From contig PJFB01000018.1 in the NCBI GenBank assembly GCA_003574895.1, forward strand, positions 1-64,000: a stretch of 64,000 bases of DNA, given 5' to 3'. The stretch comes from Geobacter sp. GTDB taxonomy: Bacteria > Desulfobacterota > Desulfuromonadia > Geobacterales > Pseudopelobacteraceae. The position numbers and the translations under genes were made by a program. This document shows, one piece after another, positions 35,130 through 43,746 of this stretch; positions within the stretch are counted from its first letter, which is position 1; every line of letters begins with the position of its first letter. The notes beneath the pieces were generated by a model that saw nothing but the letters and a program-made list of their open reading frames with translations, did not search any database and was not told where the DNA came from.

Positions 35130-37323
35130 TTTTAAAGGTTTTTGCAATAGCCTCGGACATCACCGCAATCTCTTCGTGTTTTTCCGGGCATGCGTATTTG
35201 TTGCCATCTTGTTGCTGCTGATACACACGCCAACTCTTGCCGCGACACGGCCGCTTCGCATCACAATCCAAGCCGCTCCTGATCTTCTGAACAGCCCGGT
35301 TGCCGGAAACGCCATTAAGGATGTGATCGCACTTTTAGGCCGCTCTTTTACAGGTGCGGCCATCGGGTTCAACAAGCCGGCCGATGTGTTGATCGAACTG
35401 CACCTCTGCCGCCAATCCGCCAAGTCCGCCACAACCTCTTTCAAAGTGCCGGATGCTTCCTATTGCTGGCGCTCGAAACGATCGGGGCCACGCATCGTGC
35501 TCCGCCTGGAGGCGACCGCGCCCGAAGGGATTGCCAGCGGTCTCTATGGCCTGCTGCAGGAAAAGCTGGGCATACGCTTCTATCACCCCCGCGAAACATT
35601 CATCCCAACCTATGACAAATGGCCCTTGCCGGCCCGATTCACCTTCAGCGGCCAGCCGCGTTTTGAAAAGCGGGGGTTCCACCTTCATACCCTGCACCCC
35701 ATCGAACTGACCGAGCAGCTGCACAATCCGGCCTACCCGAACGCCTTCGGCGACATCAGGGCATACCTGGACTGGCTGGCCAGAAACGGGCAAAACACCT
35801 TCCAGTTCTTTCTGTTGCGTGGTGTGGACCGGTCCACCTGGCCTGACCATGCACGCCGGATCGTGGAGTACGCCCATGAAAGGGGAATCCGCTGCGGCGT
35901 GGAGATCTCCCTGGCCATGATCCAGCAGCAGGCCTTCCAAGCCATCACGCTGTTGCGACCCTGGCCCCCATACGATCGCCAGGTGGATGACACACTGGCC
36001 TGGCTGTTCAGGGCGCCGTGGGATTTCATCACCCTTGAGGCAACCATGGGGGAGCATCTCCCTTTTTTGGGCAGGTTAATGCCCGATGTGCAGCGGCATC
36101 TGGAACGGGAGGTGGCGCTCAGATACGGTTCCCGGCTTATGTACGCCACCCATGTCATTGCCTCTGATCAAGGCGAAAGGGTTCGGCGCCCGCTGGAACC
36201 CACCAGCGGCATCCTGATTCATACCGTCATGTGCTATTCAATCACCGAGGCCAAGGCGCCGGTCTATGGCAATGTCAACCAGCGCTTCATGCTGGAGGCG
36301 GCCAGGGCCGGGAAAGGGCGGCGCGAAACCTGGTACTGGCCGGAGTCGTCCTACTGGGTAGGCTTTGATACCCCGGTGCCCATGTTGTTGTTGCCCTACC
36401 TGGATGCCCGCTGGACCGACATGGAAACCATGGCCGGGATCGGCGTGAACGGCCACCTGACGTTCACCTCCGGTTGGGAATGGGGCTACTGGCTGATGGA
36501 CTGGAGTATTGCCCGCTGGTCGTGGCGCTTGACCGATAACGGCCGCGTTCGCCCCACATCCCCGCTTTCGCGCCTCGGAGAGCTGCTCCCCGACCCGGAG
36601 CTGTCACGGCTGTGGCAGGAGGCTCTGGAGCTGCAGGATCGCTATCTGAAAGGACGTGAACTGTTGCGTTACATGGCCGCCATGACACCATTCTCGGAGC
36701 TGCCTTATCCCTTTGACCAGCCGTTCCAGCCCGATCCGGGCTTCAGTTACGCATGGCTTCTGCATGATGCCGGACAGCAGGAGGCAGCCGCGGTCCTGGC
36801 CGGGCCGGTGCACGACCTCGAAGCATATGCCGTTGCAATGGAGGCCGTGGTCAACCGCCTTGAGGCACGAACGGAACTGCTGCGCAGAAGGGGCAAAGCC
36901 GCCATCTTCGGGAACGGTCTGCCCGATGAGTTGACCAGGGGGCTGCGGGTGACCGCCCTGCGGGCCAGGCACCGGGCCCTTACCCTGCGGGCGCTGCTGG
37001 CAAAACGTGAGGAAGGCGTGTCCGGCACGGCAAAATCCATCCGTTCCGGGCAATTGCTGGCCTCTGCGCGGACGGTGCGCCTGGAAGCCCAGCAGCTGGT
37101 CAGCCGGCAGGAAGCAGGCTACCGTTACCCGGTGCCAATGATCGCCCGCAGGAGGTCCGGCATGACCGCCTATCCCTTTGGCTACCTCTATCCGGCAAGT
37201 GTGTTGTTCTTCTGGGAGCGGGAGGAGGAGCAGGTTCGGCGGGGGCGCTTTGACGCTTTCTTCATGAACCTGTGGGATTTCCGCAGGACCCTGGGGCTGG
37301 AGAGCCTGATATTTAAAAATTGA
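35110..37323 (+). CDS. Exported TIM-barrel protein, GH67/GH20-like glycoside hydrolase relative
   Basis: Up to 737 residues. A signal peptide or anchor (RACVFVAILLLLIHT) lies near the start. Then an N-terminal domain (about 50-180) resembles the alpha-glucuronidase/GH20 helper domain, with GIASGLYGLLQEKLGIRFYHP, and a large barrel begins at PRFEKRGFHLHTLHP. Candidate acidic residues are in WYWPESSYW and GVEISLAM. Start is uncertain: TTG at 35110 overlaps the lipid kinase, while GTG at 35176 sits just before the signal peptide; neither has a strong ribosome site. Substrate unknown; a polysaccharide or glycolipid is likely. Codon use matches the neighbours. The family is my best structural guess and no exact subfamily is recognised. 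Confidence 0.7.
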   Translation: MPISSSDFKGFCNSLGHHRNLFVFFRACVFVAILLLLIHTPTLAATRPLRITIQAAPDLLNSPVAGNAIKDVIALLGRSFTGAAIGFNKPADVLIELHLCRQSAKSATTSFKVPDASYCWRSKRSGPRIVLRLEATAPEGIASGLYGLLQEKLGIRFYHPRETFIPTYDKWPLPARFTFSGQPRFEKRGFHLHTLHPIELTEQLHNPAYPNAFGDIRAYLDWLARNGQNTFQFFLLRGVDRSTWPDHARRIVEYAHERGIRCGVEISLAMIQQQAFQAITLLRPWPPYDRQVDDTLAWLFRAPWDFITLEATMGEHLPFLGRLMPDVQRHLEREVALRYGSRLMYATHVIASDQGERVRRPLEPTSGILIHTVMCYSITEAKAPVYGNVNQRFMLEAARAGKGRRETWYWPESSYWVGFDTPVPMLLLPYLDARWTDMETMAGIGVNGHLTFTSGWEWGYWLMDWSIARWSWRLTDNGRVRPTSPLSRLGELLPDPELSRLWQEALELQDRYLKGRELLRYMAAMTPFSELPYPFDQPFQPDPGFSYAWLLHDAGQQEAAAVLAGPVHDLEAYAVAMEAVVNRLEARTELLRRRGKAAIFGNGLPDELTRGLRVTALRARHRALTLRALLAKREEGVSGTAKSIRSGQLLASARTVRLEAQQLVSRQEAGYRYPVPMIARRRSGMTAYPFGYLYPASVLFFWEREEEQVRRGRFDAFFMNLWDFRRTLGLESLIFKN

Positions 37324-37387
37324 ATTTACACACAACTATTACGCGGTCTCAACTTTGCTGTAACTTCGTCATGCTATTAATATAGGC

Positions 37388-39826
37388 ATGAGATCATATA
37401 AAGCAGACCTGCATGTCCATTCCAGCCACTCCAACAAGCCCACCTACTGGGCCATGCGCAAATTCAACTGTCCGGAAAGCTACACCTCGCCCCTGCATAT
37501 CTATCGCAGCGCCCGCGAACGGGGCATGGATTACGTTACCATCACGGATCACAACACCATCAGTGGCGCCCTGGAGATCGCCCATCTCCCCGATACCTTT
37601 ATCAGCTCCGAGATCACCGCCCATTTTCCGGAAAACGGCTGCAAGGTCCATGTGGTGGTACTCAACATCTCCGAGAGCCAGTTCGGGGAAATCATGGGAC
37701 TGCGCAAGAACGTGTACGAAATGGTGGCCTACCTTCACAGCGAGGGCATTGCCCACTTCCTGGCCCATCCGCTCTATGCCCAGAACGATAAGTTGACCCT
37801 GGATATCATCGAGAAGTCGCTCTTGCTCTTCACTGCCTTCGAGATCAAAAACGGCTGCCGGGCCACGCGCTTCAACAGCTTTACCAAGCGGCTCGTATCC
37901 ACCCTGACCGAAGAATCCATCATGCGGTTGGCCCATAAGCATGATCTCCGGCCCCATGGGTCGATTCCATGGAGAAAAGGGATGGTCGGCGGCTCCGATG
38001 ACCATGGCGGCCTCTTTATTGCCCGAGCCTACACCACGGTTTATCATGCCGATACCACCAATGCCTTCATAGATGCCGTGAGGGCCGGAGAAAGCTGGGC
38101 TGATGGCGCCGATGGCGGACCTCTCACCATGGCCCACAGCCTGTACGGCATTGCCCACAGCTTTTACCGCGAGCGTTTCGGCGAGCGTCGGCGCATCGCA
38201 ACCCCCTTTGTGAGCGAGCTGCTAGACCGCTTTTTCAACCTGGGAACGGGCAGAGGATCCCTCATAGAGAAGATTCGTCTGTTCGTGCTCAAAAATCTTC
38301 CTGCTTCACGCGATTACAATGCTAAAAGTTTTGAGGAAGTCCTTGACCGCGAGGCCAGGCTGTTGCTGAACGATAGCGCTTTTCTGGAGACAATCAGGGA
38401 AGCGGATCACAACCGCCGAATTTTTGCCGTAACCAGCCGCCTCGCCAACAGCCTGATTTTCCACTATACCAACCGGCTCATGTCGCTGCCGCCCAATACC
38501 GGTTTCTTCGACTATCTCAACATCGCGGGCACGATCGGACTGGTGCATCTGCTCATCTCCCCATATTACCTGGCCTTTCACCATCAGCATAAGGGTAAGG
38601 AATTGATCCGCGACCTGACGGTATCGTTTCCCGAAACCGCCGATTTGGGCGTTCGCGAGAAGATCGCCCTGTTCACCGATACCCTTGACGAGATCAATGG
38701 CGTGGCCATCACCATCAAACGGCTCATCAAGACCGCCAAGGACCGGGGTGTGGAACTGACGGTCATCACCTCGGGCCGCGACCTGGAAGAAACCGTTGAC
38801 GGCGTTGTCAAGTTCCGTTCAGTGGGCGATTTCATCCTGCCCGAGTATCCGGAACTGAAACTGAATTTCCCCCCTGTGCTGGACGTCATGGACTTTATCG
38901 AAAAAGAGGGTTTTACCAGGATACATATCAGCACTCCAGGCACGGTGGGGCTTCTGGGCCTGTTGGTCGCCAGGATGATGGATATCCCGGTGGCCGGCAC
39001 CTACCATACCGACATTCCGCAATACGTGCGCAGCCTGACCAACGACGAATTTCTGGAGCAGGCGGCCTGGAGCTACATGACCTGGTTCTACAACCAGATG
39101 GAGGAGGTCATGGTTCCGTCGGCCGGTACCCGCCAGCAGCTTCTGTCCCGAGGTGTGCCGGCCGGCAAGATGAAACCGCTGCCCCGCTGGGTGGATACGG
39201 AACAGTTTTCACCGGCCATGAGGGAGCCGCAGTTTTGGGATAGGCAGGGTCTTGCCGGTGATATGGTGTTGCTCTATGTCGGTCGGGTATCACGCGAAAA
39301 GGGCCTGGAATTGCTGGCGGAAGCCTTCCGGGAGCTTGTTGATGACGGCGCCGGCATCTCCCTGGCGATTATCGGTGACGGCCCCTACCGGGCGGAGATG
39401 GAGGAACGGGTGCAGGGTTATCCGGTCCTTTTTACCGGCTATCTGGCCGGCAAGGAGTTGAGCCGCGGTTACGCCTCGGCCGACCTGTTCGTGTTTCCCA
39501 GTGCCACGGATACCTTTGGCAACGTGGTCCTGGAGGCCCAGGCCTCGGGATTGCCGGTGATTGTCTCCGATGAAGGGGGGCCCCGCGAACTGATGGAGGA
39601 TGGCGAAACCGGTCTCGTGTTTCGCGCAGGCAATCAGCATGACCTTCTCATGGCCATCAAGGCCCTCATCATCGATCGCCAGTTTCTCTCCCTTTTGGGC
39701 CGCAATGCCCGCAGGCACACCCTGCTCAAGGCACCGGACAGCATGGACACCTACGGCACCATCCTGAATAGCGAAACTAAGCCCGTAATAACGGTTGAAC
39801 AGCAGGGCTTCGCCCGTGCCGCGTGA
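37388..39826 (+). CDS. PHP-domain / GT4 glycosyltransferase fusion protein
   Basis: 812 residues, cytoplasmic. The first about 230 residues form a PHP metal-hydrolase domain with all typical ligands in place: DLHVHSSHS, TITDHNT, AHPLY and GGSDDHGG. A linker of about 180 mostly helical residues follows. From about 410 a GT4 glycosyltransferase has AGTYHTDIPQYVRS, then LLYVGRVSREKGLELL and the EX7E-type signature FPSATDTFGNVVLEAQASGL. The GT4 half is closest in feel to SqdX/MgtA-type lipid glycosyltransferases. The fusion suggests that a glycosyl transfer and a phosphoester hydrolysis act on one substrate chain. It lies 64 bases after the exported barrel gene. The start ATG at 37388 has a weak AGG site. 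The sequence GCTGTAACTTCGTCATGC lies about 25 bases upstream and weakly resembles a Pho box. Confidence 0.88.
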   Translation: MRSYKADLHVHSSHSNKPTYWAMRKFNCPESYTSPLHIYRSARERGMDYVTITDHNTISGALEIAHLPDTFISSEITAHFPENGCKVHVVVLNISESQFGEIMGLRKNVYEMVAYLHSEGIAHFLAHPLYAQNDKLTLDIIEKSLLLFTAFEIKNGCRATRFNSFTKRLVSTLTEESIMRLAHKHDLRPHGSIPWRKGMVGGSDDHGGLFIARAYTTVYHADTTNAFIDAVRAGESWADGADGGPLTMAHSLYGIAHSFYRERFGERRRIATPFVSELLDRFFNLGTGRGSLIEKIRLFVLKNLPASRDYNAKSFEEVLDREARLLLNDSAFLETIREADHNRRIFAVTSRLANSLIFHYTNRLMSLPPNTGFFDYLNIAGTIGLVHLLISPYYLAFHHQHKGKELIRDLTVSFPETADLGVREKIALFTDTLDEINGVAITIKRLIKTAKDRGVELTVITSGRDLEETVDGVVKFRSVGDFILPEYPELKLNFPPVLDVMDFIEKEGFTRIHISTPGTVGLLGLLVARMMDIPVAGTYHTDIPQYVRSLTNDEFLEQAAWSYMTWFYNQMEEVMVPSAGTRQQLLSRGVPAGKMKPLPRWVDTEQFSPAMREPQFWDRQGLAGDMVLLYVGRVSREKGLELLAEAFRELVDDGAGISLAIIGDGPYRAEMEERVQGYPVLFTGYLAGKELSRGYASADLFVFPSATDTFGNVVLEAQASGLPVIVSDEGGPRELMEDGETGLVFRAGNQHDLLMAIKALIIDRQFLSLLGRNARRHTLLKAPDSMDTYGTILNSETKPVITVEQQGFARAA

Positions 39827-39859
39827 AGGCCGGAATCAAACGGATCGGAGGAATTAATC

Positions 39860-40039
39860 GTGACTTTAGCAGAGATTAAAAAGATTGCCGTGCAACATGG
39901 CATCAAGGTTTCCGGGATGAAAAAGGCCGATCTGGTCAAGGCCATCCAACAACTGGAGGGTAACGATCCCTGTTTCGCAACCGGCACGGCGGCTGAATGC
40001 CGCCAGGACGAATGCCTGTGGCGTGCCGATTGCGAATGA
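39860..40039 (+). CDS. Small SAP-like protein with Cys-rich tail
   Basis: 59 residues from a GTG at 39860 that has an excellent GGAGGA site. The N-terminal 35 residues, LAEIKKIAVQHGIKVSG then MKKADLVKAIQ, are typical of SAP / Rho-N-type helix-extended-loop-helix modules, which often bind nucleic acid. The tail has four Cys (NDPCFATG, ECRQDEC, ADC), suggesting metal binding. It lies 34 bases after the PHP-GT4 gene. Function unknown. Confidence 0.75.
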   Translation: MTLAEIKKIAVQHGIKVSGMKKADLVKAIQQLEGNDPCFATGTAAECRQDECLWRADCE

Positions 40040-40104
40040 GCCGGCAAGGCCGGATTTCGATCCGATACCAACATTAACAGGAAGGCAACGGTAATCCCCC
40101 ATAC

Positions 40105-40818
40105 ATGTCACGCCGGCTAACAATCACCATCACCCTTGCCCTTATCACATTTCTGACACCAAGCAGCTGGAGCGGGACCTCGGGAACCAGGGAATCACGT
40201 TTCGGTGTTTACTCCCACGGTTTCCGCATCGGCGAAATGTTCTCGACGAATTCGTCAGGCAGCGATGCAACGGCGGATACCCTCAAATACTCCAGTTCCA
40301 CGAACATAGATGCAAATTTTATCGTCAGCTCCTATCGGCTCGAAAATCATGAAGAGGCCCTGGTCGCCAAAGGCGGCACCCTGCGCTATTCAAGATCAAG
40401 CAATGAAAACGGCCGTTCTACCCAGGTAAACGGGACATTGGAGAATAATGCCTTTGTCGTTACCGTCTCGGAAAACAACGCCAGCCGTGTCCTGACATTT
40501 CCGCGGGATCATTATGAATATACGACCATGGAGTGCCCGGAACTCCACCTGAAAAAGGAAGGCGACAGGATGTCGGCACGTTTGCTGGATCTCGAGACAC
40601 TGGAGATCGTGACGCGGCGCTACACTTGGGTGAGATCCGAAGAGCTGCAAGTCGGCACGATGAAATATATTTTCAGGGTCATAGATTTCGAGGACAAGAA
40701 TAAGAAATGCCGACGCTGGATCAAGCCTGACACGATCGGTGCAATCATTGCCCGTCAGGAAGGACACGGCAAAACCGGGTCATATTCTGTTCGCTTGGTG
40801 GCCTATCGTTCCAGGTAA
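40105..40818 (+). CDS. Exported protein of unknown function (DUF3108/DUF6134-like layout)
   Basis: 237 residues. A signal peptide (about 1-23, ending near SSWSG) is followed by a beta-rich domain with no Cys except C144 and C202 of the precursor. The strand pattern RFGVYSHGFRIGEM to ITRRYTWV-like segments resembles periplasmic lipid- or glycan-binding families of the DUF3108 type; this is a weak guess. It follows the SAP-like gene and precedes the exported PHP protein, with about 310 bases between. Confidence 0.65.
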   Translation: MSRRLTITITLALITFLTPSSWSGTSGTRESRFGVYSHGFRIGEMFSTNSSGSDATADTLKYSSSTNIDANFIVSSYRLENHEEALVAKGGTLRYSRSSNENGRSTQVNGTLENNAFVVTVSENNASRVLTFPRDHYEYTTMECPELHLKKEGDRMSARLLDLETLEIVTRRYTWVRSEELQVGTMKYIFRVIDFEDKNKKCRRWIKPDTIGAIIARQEGHGKTGSYSVRLVAYRSR

Positions 40819-40965
40819 ACACGTTCCTAACCTGCCGCTACGCAAATCTCCCTCCCCTTGAATGATTCCAAAATTTGCCGAATCGTTACCGCTCCTTAAC
40901 TAATATTCAATAATGGCCAACTATAGTCACCCCTAACTTTGCAGTTTGCCTTTTGTGTTTGTAAT

Positions 40966-41100
40966 GCTGATAGAAAGGAGGTGCCGGAACAAATACAAAG
41001 ACATGAGTCAGCGAACGGCTATGGAAGGGCGGGCTCACAGATGCCGAAAATGGCGCATGTTCTACCCGCTCGCAGTCAGTTGCAACAACCATATTGATAA
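40966..41100 (+). promoter_or_regulatory. Possible structured leader of the exported PHP-like gene
   Basis: The 300-base gap 40819-41127 has no supported gene. It contains an AAAGGAGG sequence at about 40975 with no start codon in place, and a nested stem: GCGGG (41029-41033) with CCCGC (41065-41069) enclosing GCC-GAAAAT-GGC. I searched by eye for the c-di-GMP/cyclic AMP-GMP (GEMM) riboswitch core and did not find it. A new leader RNA or a chance fold are both possible. Confidence 0.3.
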
Positions 41101-41127
41101 AACAGAAAAACAAAGGAGAGACACACG

Positions 41128-42981
41128 ATGAAGGCGAATCAAAAATTATGCGCCGCGGTTATTGCCGTGACAATGCTCTCGGCTGGCAGCGCAATGGCCC
41201 ACGAAAAATGGATGGCAGGCGATTTCCACCAGCACACCTATTTTACCGACGGCAGCTACAGCATGAACGATCTGGATGCCAGCGGCAAACCGGTCGTGAC
41301 AGCCCAGTCGGTTCTGCCCAATGGTTACAAGCCAGGGGTAATCCCCTCCGGTTTCCGTAACGGGCTGGACTTTCAGGCCAACTCAGAGCATGGCGGCATC
41401 AGGAACCGTGACGGTTTCGGGAACCCCTGGTTCCCCACTTACGGTTCCAGCCCGGTTTTAGGCGATGGGGCATCGGCAACGCAGACAAACATGTGGCGCT
41501 GGCAATCCCTCATCAGGACCACGGATATCCCCGGTTATAGCGGCCCGTCATACATGGGGGCCTATGACTGGATTCTCGGCATCCGCGCCAATTATCCAGG
41601 CAAGCTGGTCATGACCGGCATGGAGTGGAATCCGCCGGGACATGAACACAGCAGCACCGGCATTGTCGCAAATAATGCCAAACCGATCTCCGAATTCGAG
41701 TACCGCTTCGACAAGTCGGACACCGACGGCACCATCACCAATACCACCGCCAACACCATGGGATGGGACGGAAAACAGCTGAATTCCTCTTATACCGCTC
41801 CTGACTACTCGGCCGTGCTGGGCTTGAGTGCCGCCCACAACAAGACCATCGACGCGGTCAAGTGGATGGAAGCCAATTACCCGAACACCGGCTGGATCAT
41901 CCCGGCCCACGTGGAGCGCGCCGGCTGCCAGGTCAACGCATGGTCCATCGCCGCTTTCCGCGATATGAACGACAATGGCCCTACGGTCGCCTTTGGCTTT
42001 GAAGGCATACCGGGACACGAAAACGGCCCCAACCGCGGCGAGTTCGGTAGTGGCGCCTGCGGCGGCGGCACCTACGGCGGCGCAGGGAAGTATGTGTCCG
42101 AAGTCGGCGGCCTCTGGGATAACCTGCTGGCCGATGGTCGCAAGTTCTTCAACTTCGCCAACTCGGATTTCCACGCGGACCAGGCGAAAGGTGGCGTTGA
42201 TTTCTGGCCGGGCGAATACCTCAAATCCTATGTGAAAGTCAAGGATGCCGGCAATGACGGCGTTTACACCCAGGAAGACGTGGTCAACGGGCTCCGCTCC
42301 GGCAACGCCTTTTCAGTCCATGGCGACCTCATCAATAAGCTTGATTTCGAAGCCCTGACAGATGCCCAATGTGAATCCAGGGACAAGGAGCGTCATGTGG
42401 AAAAGGGGCATAAACAGGCTCACGAAGACCGTAAGGGGCCCCAGAGAGCCACCATGGGTGAGACTCTGACAGTCAAAAAGGGGCACCAGGTTACCGTGCG
42501 GATTCGTTTCAAGTCGCCGGTTGCCAACAATTGCCAGGCCGGGGTGAACGCCTCTGCCGGCTATGTCTGCGCTCCTCCGGCGGTACACCATGTGCAACTG
42601 ATCCAGGGACGCATCAACCCTGCAAAGGCGGCCAAACTTCTGGCTGACGGCGTGACGCCGAACCCGGCTTTCAATGCCATAGACACCACGGTGGCCAAAA
42701 TTGCCAAAACCTTTGACGCCTCATCCTGGAAAACCGATGAAGACGGCTTCACCACCATTACCTTTAAGGTGCCAAAGGTAGAAAATGACATGTTCTTCAG
42801 GATTCGCGGCACCAACCTCGGCTACGACGTGGTCAAGATGGACGCCACCGGCACCAAGACCGTTTACGGAACCGATGCCGCCGGCAGCCCGCTGCTCAAC
42901 ACCCCGGGCACCAACAACGCAGATGCCGCCTGGGACGACCTCTGGTTCTACTCCAATCCGATCTTTGTGAAGGTGATGTAA
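41128..42981 (+). CDS. Exported PHP-like metal-dependent hydrolase
   Basis: 617 residues. A signal peptide (residues 1-24, ending SAMA) leads into EKWMAGDFHQHTYFTDGS, a PHP-type HXH site. Further metal-site candidates are NSEHGG, GMEWNPPGHEH, IPAHVERAG and NFANSDFHAD. PHP proteins are mostly cytoplasmic phosphoesterases, so export is unusual. A C-terminal part (about 440-610) carries four Cys in or near it and an unrecognised beta-rich fold. AAAGGAG precedes the ATG. The substrate may be an outside phosphoester or glycan. It is the second PHP-like gene in 4 kb. Confidence 0.82.
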   Translation: MKANQKLCAAVIAVTMLSAGSAMAHEKWMAGDFHQHTYFTDGSYSMNDLDASGKPVVTAQSVLPNGYKPGVIPSGFRNGLDFQANSEHGGIRNRDGFGNPWFPTYGSSPVLGDGASATQTNMWRWQSLIRTTDIPGYSGPSYMGAYDWILGIRANYPGKLVMTGMEWNPPGHEHSSTGIVANNAKPISEFEYRFDKSDTDGTITNTTANTMGWDGKQLNSSYTAPDYSAVLGLSAAHNKTIDAVKWMEANYPNTGWIIPAHVERAGCQVNAWSIAAFRDMNDNGPTVAFGFEGIPGHENGPNRGEFGSGACGGGTYGGAGKYVSEVGGLWDNLLADGRKFFNFANSDFHADQAKGGVDFWPGEYLKSYVKVKDAGNDGVYTQEDVVNGLRSGNAFSVHGDLINKLDFEALTDAQCESRDKERHVEKGHKQAHEDRKGPQRATMGETLTVKKGHQVTVRIRFKSPVANNCQAGVNASAGYVCAPPAVHHVQLIQGRINPAKAAKLLADGVTPNPAFNAIDTTVAKIAKTFDASSWKTDEDGFTTITFKVPKVENDMFFRIRGTNLGYDVVKMDATGTKTVYGTDAAGSPLLNTPGTNNADAAWDDLWFYSNPIFVKVM

Positions 42982-42994
42982 TAGACTTGGTCCC

Positions 42995-43023
42995 ATGGGC
43001 GGAGCCAAATTGGTTCCGCCCAT
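42995..43023. terminator. Stem-loop after the exported PHP-like gene
   Basis: ATGGGCGGA (42995-43003) pairs with TCCGCCCAT (43015-43023). No T run follows on the plus strand, so it is a weak terminator candidate or a 3'-end protection stem. The rest of 43024-43296 shows no gene. Confidence 0.5.
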
Positions 43024-43296
43024 TCGGCCTTCCTCATGACGTTTCTCAAGAGCATTTTAATCGGCGATAACAGATGGGGATATGTAGGTGGGCAAGCTCA
43101 GGCGGGATAGTCATTGACGAAGTCGAACACGGCAGCTCTTATCTCGTCCCTGACCAGACGAGTCGTATCCAGGCTTTGCACCGGAATCCCCTGAAGTGGG
43201 CCGGGGCGGCGAAGTCCCAGTGCATCCTCCTGGTGACTCCGGGAAATATGGCTCCCTGATTTTTGGTCGGATGCCATCCTTCATTTTTAAGCACAA

Positions 43297-43521
43297 TCAC
43301 ACTGCCGCGCAATACTCGCTTGGATCATAATCGCAGTCGCTGTCGGATATCATGTCAGGGTCATGCTGTTTGCCAAGATCGTGATGCAGCTGAATTATTG
43401 CCTTGAAGGCGGTGATAATCGATTCTTTTGCCGCCTTGTCGCTGCATTCCTTGTAGGCATTTTTCAAGGAAGAGATTGCGATTCCGGTAAGAATATTCGT
43501 ACTGAGAGATGTCATATCCAT
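43297..43521 (-). CDS. Small protein of unknown function
   Basis: 74 residues. A CAGGAGA ribosome site lies at the right distance from the ATG at 43521, which supports it as a real gene. The first 45 residues are a helical region (TGIAISSLKNAYKEC...SIITAFKAIIQLHHDLG); the end is acidic with four Cys in all (KEC, SDCDYD, EYC). No signal peptide. Family not recognised. It lies divergent from the partner-switching operon. Confidence 0.6.
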   Translation of the reverse strand: MDMTSLSTNILTGIAISSLKNAYKECSDKAAKESIITAFKAIIQLHHDLGKQHDPDMISDSDCDYDPSEYCAAV

Positions 43522-43746
43522 GGATGGTCTCCTGCAAGTGATTTGAATTTATTCAAATTTTAGTTCGTTAACGTCACAGCCATATTGCGGCTGTGAAATT
43601 AGTAAGAAACATCTGGCCAGGATCGACTTCGTACCTGGCCGCGCGTCCCGCCAATGCCTTTGAACCGGCGCCATGTTGCTAACGTTCACAGGATTATAAC
43701 CGCCCTTCGACACCTTTGTAACATTTGCCTGCTAATTTGTGGCCTA

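Noticed and set aside
34200..35147. Long minus-strand frame of 371 codons over the lipid kinase
   Set aside because: All of it except its last about 53 codons is antisense to the kinase gene. Only that end (34032-34195) resembles a transposase and was kept as a fragment.
40946..41131. A 61-codon frame upstream of the exported PHP-like gene
   Set aside because: It has no proper start site, overlaps the ribosome site of the next gene and is Arg/Cys-rich without a pattern; non-coding leader is more likely.
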